64,000 nucleotides of DNA, taken from positions 4,872,494 through 4,936,493 of the forward strand of contig QVOM02000115.1 of NCBI GenBank assembly GCA_003586115.2. Reading direction: 5' to 3'. The number at the start of each line of letters is the position of its first letter. Position 1 is the stretch's first letter. This stretch comes from Salvator merianae (lineage: Eukaryota > Chordata > Lepidosauria > Squamata > Teiidae). Shown piece after piece: positions 28,401-40,400 of the stretch. The notes beneath the pieces are model-generated. The model searched no databases. It was not told where the DNA came from and was given only the letters and a program-made list of their open reading frames with translations. Position numbers and translations under genes: made by a program.

Positions 28401-31400
28401 CCAGTTGCTCCTGGTATAGCTGTGGAGTGCTTCACAGCTGTACCAGGAGCAGCTGGACTATAATAATCCCATTCTAAGGTAGAAAGTGCAGAAAGGCCCC
28501 CAGATGCCTCTGTGATCTGGTCTGGCTCACACTAGTATGCCAGTGGACCTGTTTAATCAGGTCCACCAGTAATCCAGATCAGGAGCCTCCTGATTCGGAT
28601 TACACTTCATCTGGTGCAGACATGGTGTACTAGCAGTAGGCGGAGCCTCTCCAGTTCATACGGGCATGCAGACAAAAGAACCCCTGAAGAGGACTATAGG
28701 GTGCTCAAATCTGGAGTACTTGAAAAATGTTTTAAAATGCTAATACCTACTGTAATATATTCAGCATTCCTATAGTTTTCAATACTTCATAAGAGATCAC
28801 TTTGTTAGTCCACTTTTTTAATTCTACCACCTGAGGGGCAGCTTATCAAACTTTTAACTACAGCTTGTCAAACAGAACCACAGCACTAAGCAGCTCTAGA
28901 GGGAGAATGAAGGCAACCTAATTAAAACCAGCAATTTTACTAATAATTTAGCAATAACAAAATGAACTCAAACACTCTCCTTAGGCCATTAGCATGAAAC
29001 CTCAAGATCAAAGGCTCTGTCTCCATTATGCTGCACTTCCAGAGCAGTGCATCTCCATTCCTCTCCCTGCTGGAGTGTCTAGGGGAAGGAACCAACACCC
29101 CAGGGCCTGGGAAGGACACCCTCACGACTTCAGTCATCTTGCTCCATTCTGTAGATGCACAGAGAAGCATCTCCTTCCCCAGTTAAAGGTAAGCTGAGGC
29201 TTCCATTATGCCACTTATTTCCATAAACTATTCAGGACATCCTTCTACATAGGATATCACATAGCTTCATTCTTCCTTAAGTCAAAAAAAACCACACAAC
29301 CTTTCAAAATAGTAACAATGTACAGATATTGCAGCAAAACTGTATTTTAGTCTCTGTTGCAGAATCCCTTTTGTGTTATTAATTATTCGACAACAGCTTA
29401 TTGCTTATAGTGAACTGGCAATCCCATTATAACAATCCACAAAGTCTGCATGCAAAGCAGTCTCTTATCCAAGGATGCAGCATAGCCTATAAAGGCTATT
29501 AGAACTTTTAATATCCAAGGTACTTAATGCTCCCTCTACAGACATTCCTCTACTATAGCAAAATAAATAAACGGTTTCAAACAGAATGAATGGAAAGTTC
29601 AAAAAGCAACAAACCCCCTCGCATCTAGCCCACTCCAAACAGACTTAAGTACTGATCCAAGACTATATAAAGCATCAGTTTGTTCACCCAGTTATTCATC
29701 CAGCTAAGAACTAAGTGGGTGAAGAAGTCTGTCTCCTTGTGCAAATCCTGTCCTGACAGTGCAGCTTAGGCCTAGAATTTCAAAAACTGTTTAAGAATCT
29801 GATGGACATATTCAGTTATCACCAAAGGGATATATGCAACTCTATGCAGATAGAAAACCTTCTTCCAGATAATCCATAATAGTTCAGGTTTTTCTAAAAA
29901 GGTCCGAAATCCTACAGTTTTGGCTTTTCAGCATTAAAAAAACTTTAAGATACAGCTCTAACACTGCCAACACTGAGTTCATTTTTTGTAATTTATCTTT
30001 TAATCCCTAATAGGTATGTAAAATATTCTAAGAACTGCAGTTATCCATCATGTTTGGTCCTTACACTTATGGTATAAGTTTCCTCAACAAAAATAGAGCA
30101 TAAATATAAAAAAAAATGTATAGCATTAATTCCACAGCATGTCACATCCTAAAGGTTTCAAGTTTATCTGTTCTTAAAATGAAGTGACTTTTGTCAAAAC
30201 AAAAACACCAAATTGGAAACCAGATACTTACAATTATGTGCAACAGAAGCAAAATTTAACAACACATTATGGTTAAAAAACATAACGATCATGTCAGTAT
30301 CATAACATAGCAAGGCATCACAGAACATCAAATAGAAAAAGTTAATAAAATCAACTGAAGCATAATTTCAGAATCTTACCAAAAAAATATTGATGTGGCA
30401 TTAAAAACTAAATAGAAATGGTGCTAGTCAAATATCAAGTAACAAATTATTTCACCATTGAGCTACCATTATTAGAAGTCCTTTTGGCTGTTCAAAATTA
30501 GCTGCGAACTGAGCAAAGGAAAAGAGGGAGGGTGCAGAATAATATAAAAAAAATACAAAAATTTAGACTGTTGCAGTTCTGCATCATAAGGGAGTGGGCT
30601 AACAAACTGAATAACCTGTACATGTGATTGGATTATTACTCCACATTAATGTGTAGGAAATGAGCTGAAGGGTGCAACATTTGACAAACACCTCATTGGC
30701 TACCACAGCTAAAGATATGGAACCTTGATCTAAAGAAAAGAATGCATTAATTACTACCATAAAATCTCACATATAATGCACACTCGTGTATAATGTGCAT
30801 GCTGATTTCGCCCAAAATTTTCAGGTAAAAATAGGAATTTATAGAGTTAAAATTATGTCTCATGTATATAATGTGCACCCCAGTTTTTAGCAAACTAAAA
30901 TAACAGAAAATTGTGTGCATTATATGTGAGAGTTTATGGTATTTCTATTCACATTCATTTATATTTGCTGACATAATAGGGGTTAATAAAAATATGCCTG
31001 TAAGCAGGACTTGCAAGGAAACTTGAGTTGTACGCTGACTACACAGGTAAAGGACTGAGCATTTTCCAGTAATTGGTACAATCCTAAGAAAAACAGCTGT
31101 TGTGAGGAAGGGACAGAAATCTAACAAAAGAGAGGAGAAAAGTTAAACTCTTTTCCCCTCATCCATGGTCCCAATGCTGCTCAGTCCTCCTCAAAGATGC
31201 TGTTTACATTTAAACATGAGCAGGTCAGTATTTCCCATAAATAGATTTCATGTGATTAATATTGCAGCAAAACTACCTTGAGGGACTCCTTTGCTGCATA
31301 CAGAAGTCACCTACTTATTCCATTATATTTGGATATTCCAGTATAAAGTTTCGATATTCCCATGCTTTATTCTGGAATATCCAAATAACGGAATAAGCGA

Positions 31401-34400
31401 TGTCTGGATGCAGCGCTTTGACATTCTTTTTTTAGTGATTTTAAACAGCAACTTATTATAGTAGTCAGCTACTTTTATAAACAAGAAGTCTATTCCACAC
31501 AACGCTAGCCATCCGAACATGAACAAAATCTCCTAATGCTAAGGATTGTAGCATGACCATAAGGACCATGACACTACAGCAAAGTTGCCATTCTGACCCT
31601 GGGCCTATATGAAGGCTAAATTTGGCCTGGGACACATCAGTCTTGAGTGTCAGTGATGCATGCTGCCAACAACTTCCTTCACTGCATTTGGGGGGCCTGT
31701 AGGAATCGTGGCCTAAGCACGTACCACCACTGTAGTCCACAGCTCTGTGCTTACATGTAAACAAGTGCATCATCCTATGACCACGACTACTTTTCCTTTG
31801 CTGGCAGAGGGGAACAGGAGGCTCCAGCTACCTTGATTGCTACCATAACATCTTACACATTAGTGGAACAGATTCAGGCATCCCTGTACTGCAGTCACAG
31901 CCAACCATGCTTCCTTTGAAGCAGTCTCATGAACTACAATAAACTATGGGCCTGTTCACACTTAGAACATGGAACGTTCCAAGATGGTTGCTACTATGGA
32001 GTGTTCACACCTGCAAACGGCTCCAGCTGGCCTGAAACTCACCAAAGCTCACCGGAAGCTGAGTAGCTCTGGACCAGAAAATTGTAGTCTGGAACCTGAC
32101 TAGCATGATCAGGTGAGGTTCAGGAGAGGTGTGTTTGCACCACTTCCACGTTTGGAGTGGCAATGGGGCAGGGATGCGCAGTCGCACATGCGCTGTCTGT
32201 TGCTGGGTTCAAACTATAGCGCTTGGTTTGGGGTCAGGACCCTGGCAGCCGTTCTGGACACGGCGACCACACTAATGCGTTCCCATTCACACTTCTTCCA
32301 GTGCTAGTCGGCTTTCAGAGCGTTCCAGCACTGAAGGGTGTGAACAGTTCTCACTGTTCCCGATGCTGGCTGGCCCAAACCATGCTAATTGGAACGTTCC
32401 GCTATCATAAGTGCAAAAATCCCCATTGTTTCCCTCGAAGGAACTGAATTTCCAAATGAAGCTGCCTCCAAATGGCAAGAAGGAGTCCAGGGGTCTTACC
32501 TGGATTCTCGCATTCCTGTTCCAAGTATCCAGATGCTAGCAAAGCACCCACCCATTTCCCTTTGTTTTTTCCCCCAGCTTTGTTAGCATCAGGGTACTTG
32601 GTGTAGGAACAGACATTCAAGGAGCTGGCAGATGGAGATAAGCAATTGGTATTATGGGAAACCGGGCATCGTTGCCAGATTTCTTTCCCCCACAGCCTGG
32701 AGGCAATTTGCCAAAGGAGCGCCACCCATGACCGCCGCTTGCCAGGAGAGCTGCTGGTGTGGGTCACCCCAGGGTTTTAGACTGGGGTTTTGAGTTGGGG
32801 TATGGGTTTTAGACTGGGGTTTTGAGTTGGGGTTAGAGGGTATTGGGGGGTTGGAAGGGTCTATTTTAATTAAGTGTGTTTGGGGTGGATGTGGAGTGTG
32901 GGTGGTGAGTGTGTGGGGAGTGGAGGGACCGGCCTGCCGAGGGAGGACGGGGCCGGGGGATGGGGAAGGGCAATCTCTGGGATGGTAGAGGGTCGGAACA
33001 TACCGGTTTTGCTGGGGAGAGGCAGATATGGCAGGAGCCGGGGGGTAGGCCGCACTCGGGGAACGAGGGCCCGCTGCTTAAAATCGGTTCCCCGTTCTGG
33101 CCCCTCAGAATCAGAATCACCTAGAGGCTCAACCCGTGGTACTGGTGATAGGCAATGTCCGGGCCCTGAGCTCCGGCTGCTGCTGCTTAATGCCAGGTCA
33201 GTGAATAATAAAGCTCCCCTCGTTCGGGACCTGCTTTCAGACGAGGTGGCTGACCTGGCATGTGTGACTGAAACCTGGCTGGGCCCTGAGGGAGGTGTTC
33301 CTCTCTCGGAAATCTGCCCAGCCGGGTTTCAGGTGTGGCACCAGCCGCAACCCCAGGGAAGGGGTGGCAGAGTGGCGATTATTGCCCGGAAGACGCTTAG
33401 CCTGCGCAGGCTCACTGCTCCCGAGATTGCGGGTTGTGAGTTCCTCTTTGTGAAGTTGGACCTAGGGGTTCAGGTGGGCTTGTTGCTCGCGTACCTACCT
33501 CCCAACTACGTGTCGACTGCCCTGCCTGCGCTACTTGAGGAGGTGGCCGGGCTGGTCGTTGAGTCTCCCAGACTTATAGTCTTAGGGGACTTTAATGTGC
33601 CATCACTCGGCGAATCCTCGGGGTTGGCGCAGGAGTTCATGGCTTCCATGGCAACCATGGACCTGACCCAGGTAGTTCAGGGCCCGACTCACGAGAAGGG
33701 ACACACACCCGACATGGTATTCGTCTCGGGACAGTTGAGTAATGAGCTGATTTTAAGGGGCTTAGATATTGTGCCCTTGTCATGGTCAGATCATTCTCTG
33801 CTACGGCTTGACTTCGGGGTGCCAATCCTTCACTGTAGGGAGGCGGAACCGATTAGGTGGTTCTGCCCCAGACGCCTAATGGACCCGATGGGCTTTCAAA
33901 GGGCGCTTGGGGAAGTACCGGACTCTCTTATACACAATTCGGCGGAGTCCCTGGCAATGGCCTGGAATATGGCCGCGAAGGGGGCTCTTGATCGGATTGC
34001 GCCTATGCGACCTCTCTGTGGTAGTAGACCCAGAAGGTCTCCTTGGTTCACCAAGGAACTCAGGGGGATGAAACGCCAGAAGAGACGTCTAGAGAGCCGT
34101 TGGAGGTCCAGTAAATCCGAGTCTGACCGAACACAACTAAGTTCTTATATTAAGACTTATCTTGTGGCGATCAAGGTGGCAAGATCGGCGTATCTTTCCA
34201 CAGTGATTGCGTCTGCGGAATCTCGCCCAGCCGCCCTGTTTAGGGTGACTCGCTCCCTCCTTGGTGTGTGTGGGGGGGGAGGAAGAACCCATGCAGGGTA
34301 GTGCTGAGGATTTTAATAATTTTTTCTCAGATAAAGTCGCTCAGATTCGGGCAGACCTGGACTCTGACTGGGAAGCAGTGTCGACTGAAAATGATTCAGT

Positions 34401-37400
34401 CGAGGTGACTGGGTCATGTCTTTGTCCAGTTATATGGGAAGAGTTTGAACCGGTGATGCCTGATGAAGTGGACAAGGCCATGGGAGCTGTGAGCTCCGCC
34501 ACCTGTTTATTGGATCCATGTCCCTCCTGGCTGGTTTCAACCAGCAGGGAAGTGACACGGGGCTGGGTCCAGGCGATTGTAAATGCTTCTTTGAGGGAGG
34601 GGTCATTTCCAGCTCCCTACAAGGAGGCGATTGTGCGCCCCCTCCTCAAGAAGCCTTCCCTGGACCCAACTGTTTTAAACAACTATCGTCCTGTCTCCAA
34701 CCTCCCCTTTATAGGGAAAGTTGTCGAGAAGGTGGTGGCGTTCCAGCTCCAGCGGTCCTTGGATGAAGCCGATTACCTAGGCCCGTGGCAGTTTGGTTTC
34801 AGGCCCAGCTACAGCACTGAGACTGCCTTGGTCGCACTGATAGATGATCTCTGGCGGGCTTGGGATAGGGGTTATTCCTCTATCCTGGTGCTTCTTGACC
34901 TCTCGGCGGCTTTCGATACCATCGACCATGGTATCCTTCTGCGCTGGCTGGAGGGGTTGGGAGTGGGAGCCACCGTTTTACGGTGGTTTTCCTCCTACCT
35001 GTCTGGTCAGTTGCAGTCGGTGTTAGTAGGGAGGCAGAGGTCTGCCCCTAGGCCCCTCATTTGTGGGGTGCCTCAGGGGTCTGTCCTCTCCCCCCTGCTA
35101 TTCAACATTTACATGAAACCGCTGGGTGAGATCATCCGTAGTTACGGGGTGAGTTACCATCAATACGCTGATGATACTCAGCTGTACATTTCCACCCCGC
35201 ACCAATTCAGTGAAGCGGTCGATGTAATGTGCCGGTGTCTGGAGGCTGTCAGGGTCTGGATGGGCATCAACAGGCTTAGACTCAACCCTGACAAGACGGA
35301 ATGGCTGTGGGTGTTACCTCCCAAGGACTCGGCCATCTGTCCATCCATTACTTTGGGGGGGGAATTGTTGACCTCCTCAGAGAAGGTCCGTAACCTGGGT
35401 GTGCTCCTTGATCCGCAGCTGACTTTGGAACATCATCTGTCGGCTGTGGCGAGGGGAGCATTTGCCCAGGTTCGGTTAGTCCATCAGTTACGGCCTTATT
35501 TGGATAGGGAGTCCCTCCTTACAGTTGCTCATGCCCTCATCACCTCGAGGATCGACTACTGCAATGCTCTCTACACGGGGCTACCTTTGAAGAGTGTCCG
35601 GAGACTGCAGGTAGTCCAAAATGCAGCCGCGCGAGCTATCTCTGGCTTGCCTAGATATGCCAGTGTCTCTCCAACACTCCGCGAGCTGCATTGGCTGCCG
35701 GTTAGTCTCCGTACCCAATTCAAAGTGTTGGTAGTTACCTATAAAGCCCTACATGGCTTAGGACCAGGTTACTTACGGGACCGTCTCCTGCCTCATGTAT
35801 CCCAGCGGCCGGTCAGGAGCCACAGAGTTGGCCTTCTCCAGGTCCCATCAGCCAATCAATGTCGGCTGGCAGGCCCCAGGAGAAGGGCCTTCTCTGTGGC
35901 GGCTCCGACCCTGTGCAACCAGCTCCCCCTAGAGATCCGTACTGCCCCTACTCTCCTGGCCTTTTGGAAGATTTTAAAAACACACCTTTGCCGGCAGGCC
36001 TGGGGTCACTGAATTTGATGCTCCACTTGATTGATAGGATGACTGTGTAGTGTGAATGTTAGTTAGGAATGTATGCTAGGTTTGGGGTTTTAGATAGATT
36101 TTAAATTGTAATTTTAGATTTTAAATTTGATTGTTATTATATGTATTTATATGTTGTAAGCCGCCCCGAGTCTTTGGAGAGGGGCGGCATACAAATCCAA
36201 TAAATAAATAAATAAATTTCACATACTACCGATATATCAGATTTTCAGTCTACTAAACTGAGACTATATTGTAAATGCCAGGGATAAGTGTGGCATTCCC
36301 AAAAGCACGCATCTGGAGGCACCCCCAAAACTCAACATCTCTTTCATAACAGAATCCAATAACATTTCGTTTACAGGCAACTGGAGCAAAGACCCATTCT
36401 GCACGAGCCCTTAAACTGGATTAATGGCCTGTGCAGTTCACATCTAGGCCTCCAGATCTGCACATTAATGTGGATCTGGAGGCCCTGTTCCCTGCTGATA
36501 TGGCTCCATCTGTTTTAAATGGAGCCTGATCCAGATTAAGGAGAGCTTTATCTGGATCACTGGTAGACCCATTTAATCGTGTTTACCAGTGAGCAGGTGG
36601 CCCTGATGCAGACACAGGAAACATGCAGAAAGCACACCTCCCACGTCTGGGACAACAAGGAGGCTCATTTCAGCAGCACACCATAGCGCATTGCCGAAAT
36701 GCACCCCCCAGAGACCCCGAGGCTAGGAACTTTTGTCCCTAGCCCTCAGGGGCATATGGGAGTGCAGCCACTAAGCTTTCACTAGCTTCAAGGCTACAGG
36801 GTGGGTTGATCCAGACCAGCGCCACTGGTGCAGATGGTGCTGATCCCACCTATGCCTTCCTGTGGTCAGGATCAGTGGGCCTGGCTATTCCAGATTCACT
36901 GATCTGGACTTAAAGCAGGTAAACGCAGAAAAGGCCAAAGATACTTCCAACTAAATATTCTTTGGAGAACCAGAAATACCCCGCAAGAGACGTTCTTTCT
37001 AGTTAACACAGTATGTTATTCTGCAATAATCTCTCATTATTTGCTAGGGATTGGCTTCTTAAAAACCTTATGAATACCAAATTCACTTGTGTTAAGTAAC
37101 TGTGGCTATGGAAAAATAGTTCTGAATATGTGAGACCTTGTTCATGGTCTGAACAGCACATATGTGAATTCCAAACACATGGAATTTGTAGTTACCAGAG
37201 ACAATTGCAGATTGTTCACATCAAGGGTTCCAACCCTTCTTCCAGGATACATCATACTATTCCCCAGGAAGCCCCATTCTCCTATATCTGTTTTCCAGAC
37301 TTTGCCCACAACTACCCAGCTAACCAGGCCAGCATTCCCCAACCCAACTCACTGAACCTACTCCATCCCGAATGGGTTGTTCTGATTCTCTCAGTTAGGA

Positions 37401-40400
37401 TTTCTTACTAAATTCTGTAAGCCATGGAAACCACACAATCTGATAGTACTCTTCCTTTTTCCTGGATTGAGCAACTCTTGCATACATAAGAACACCATCT
37501 TTGGATAGTGTAAAGTTTGTTATTAGCATAAATAATCATTGCTCCAAGCCTTATCATTTTTATACACAGTGTAGCTCTTAAATCATGTATATCCCACATA
37601 CCAGCCAAACACCAACCAAACAACACAGTCAGTGTTCAGGTACAACAGGAGTTGCAGCATGCAACATCTGGCAAGTACCGGACTAACTACCTCCAAAAAG
37701 GAAATAGCCACTGTTGCCCACAAACAATTATTCTTCTATTCAGGGATGCAGAGAAAAGGGAGCACAGCTACGGATAAATTGATCACACTACCCAACCAGT
37801 TATCCAAACGAAGGCAGACCCAGGCAATGAAATCATATCTAGGACATTTATTAATAAATTATGAATTTTTGCAAGTATCTACAAAAAGCTATGTCTTTCA
37901 AGAAAACTGCCCTTTTTCACTCCTAGGAAGTTAAGAGAAAGATGGAAGATCAGGCACAAATGTAAAATATATTTTGTGATAATTAAAGTATATAATACTA
38001 TTTTATTTATGGAGCATTTGTATTAAAAGTAAGACAAATGAAAAATGCCAAATGTCCAGGAACCAAGATCCAAAACAATACACAACGTAGTGAATGCACA
38101 TTGAGGCCATGTAAATCCCCCTTATCACAATATCCCATGGTGCTCCCCCTCAAAATCTCTGTTAAAAAGGGTTCCAGAGATACATTCACTATGTTATGAG
38201 GAATTAGTAACGTAAGACAGACTGCCTTTAGAAAGTGGAAGGAAGATCGTTTCTGCCCTCAACTTCCTTGGAACTTTTTAACTATTCCGCTCCAGTTTAT
38301 TCTGGACCAAGCACAGGAGGTTCGATCCAATCATGGGGTGTTTTCACACTTACAATAGTGGAACGTTCTAACTAGCAGGGTTTGGGCCAGTCAGGATTGA
38401 GCAGACGAGGAGTATTCGCACTGTCAGCACTGGAACACTCCTTAAGCCAACCAGCTGGGGAAGAAGTGCAAATAGGAGTGCTCTAGTTAGGTCGCCGGTT
38501 TGGAACCAGAGGAGCTGTGTCTGGAGCTGTGTCCAGAACGGCCACCAGGTTCTAAAGCCCTAAGTCCAAACCTAGGTCCAAACTGTCTGACAGCGCAGCC
38601 GCGCCTGCGCACTCCATTTCTCCTTGTCGTTCCCAACCCAGAAGTTGTGCAAACACACCTTTCCTGATCCTCACCAAACGGCGCTAGTCAGCTTCCAAAC
38701 TACAATTTTCTTGATCAGAGCTATTTGGTTTCAGGTGAGCTTCAGGTGGGCTTCGGTAAGTTTCCAGTCAGCTGGAGCTGTTTGCAGGTGCAAATGCTCT
38801 GTTCCAGTGAGTGTCCGCTCACTGAGGACAAACAGGCCCATAAAGGCAGGGATGCTGTCCATTCCAGACCAACTCCAACAGCAGTGCAGAGGCACCATAG
38901 CTAGTTTGGTCCACCGCTAACTGCACACCCAATTGGCCCATGCCTCAGCACTCAAATCTCTGAACAGATCAGTCTTCAAAGGTAGTGTGCCTACTCTGTG
39001 TCAAGGTTTCAAAAATGATCTTCAAAGTTTGCATCAACCTCAAACATGGGGCTATGGCATTTTCCTTGTTCCAGACCGCAAGAGCACCTCCTGAGAGACT
39101 TTTAGGGCCTATTCACACTTGTACAATGGAGCAATCCAGGTCACTGACTGGATCACGCCATCCACAGCAATTCTACAGAAGTTGCCACAGGCATCCCCCG
39201 AGTGATCCAGCTGTATGCTGTTAAAAAACAATCCACAGGCTGGATCATTCCTGGATGCCAGCATCTGCAACCTCTTCTGAGTGCAGTATGCTGAGTGGGC
39301 ATGGCTTGTGACTGTGGCTGCACAATCATGTGCTGCATCTTGATCACAACATCCAAGTGCACACTGGATGTTGCTTTAGATGTTGCCATGGCAATCCAGG
39401 CAGCCCCGCCCTGGCCATTCACACTTCGTATAAGGCTATTACAGCACTTGACATGTACATGACCACTGCCACGCTGGGTTTTTACCAGCCTAGTGTGGTA
39501 CTGTTATACCATACTAAGCTGGTCAGGGCTTGTTTGCATTTTTCATTAGTGAGCATGCAGATGCAGATGCTCAGTAGTGAAATATGTTTTTGCACTTTGC
39601 AGAGGTCATCATGATTGGAAGCAGGCTACAGCCACTTCTGATCACTATTACTAGCTGTGGAGCACAACATTGTGCTCCACTGCTATACCAGGAGCAGCTG
39701 GACTACTCCCGGTACACAGCCTTTGCACCTATTTCTGGGTGCGAACACTATGCAATTGCACCACGTCCCCAATCACCATGTCAGCAGCCAGATGTTTACC
39801 CAGCTGCTGTCATGGCACAGGTGCCCAGCATTCACACTGCAAGTGCTGGTTACTGGGATGCTCCAGCCCTCACAGTGCAAAATGGCTGCTGCACTGCGAC
39901 ATCTGTTCCATCTTGGAATGTTCATTTGCTTTAGAGAACTTACAGGTTTATAGCTGTGAAGGTAATCCTTTAAGTGCCATTGTCACAAGCTGTTCAGGTT
40001 CTTATACATCAAGGATAAAATCTGAAACATGACTCAGTAGCTAATTGGCAATCAGCACAGTTTCTTATGCATGCTTTTGACTTGAGCATGAACACACAAC
40101 CCAGCCAGCAACCTAATTGCCATATTTTGCACCTGCTGCATGTTATAAAAGGATGATGCCTTATAAAGCACATTATAGTGATCTAAACATGAGGTTAGCG
40201 ATATATGAGCCACAGAGATCAGACTATTTCTATCTGAGTATGGGTGTAGTTGGTACACCAACTGAAACTCATAGCAGGCACCCCCAACCAAAAAGGTCAC
40301 AATGACACCAGAAGCACCCCCAAACTACATACAGGCTATTGTTCCTTCTGATGGAGTGAAACCCCATCTAGCACAGGCAAATTCCCCAATTTCTGAACAC

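Larger units (their letters stand above)
32760..36217 (+). mobile_element. L2-clade LINE, nearly intact
   Basis: This non-LTR retrotransposon is about 3.45 kb long. The order is a G/T-rich 5' part with a 32-bp tandem repeat (32772-32835), an endonuclease frame (32874-34301), a reverse transcriptase frame (34261-36012), a 3' UTR with a GC-rich stem-loop (36160-36188), and an AAAT-repeat tail ending about 36217. The tail, the single RT style (FDTID, YADD, GVPQGSVL) and the motif wording place it in the L2 group. No separate ORF1 is visible, so it either lacks one or is 5' truncated. It lies in ADAM23 intron 2, antisense to the gene. The 5' border is approximate. Confidence 0.9.
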
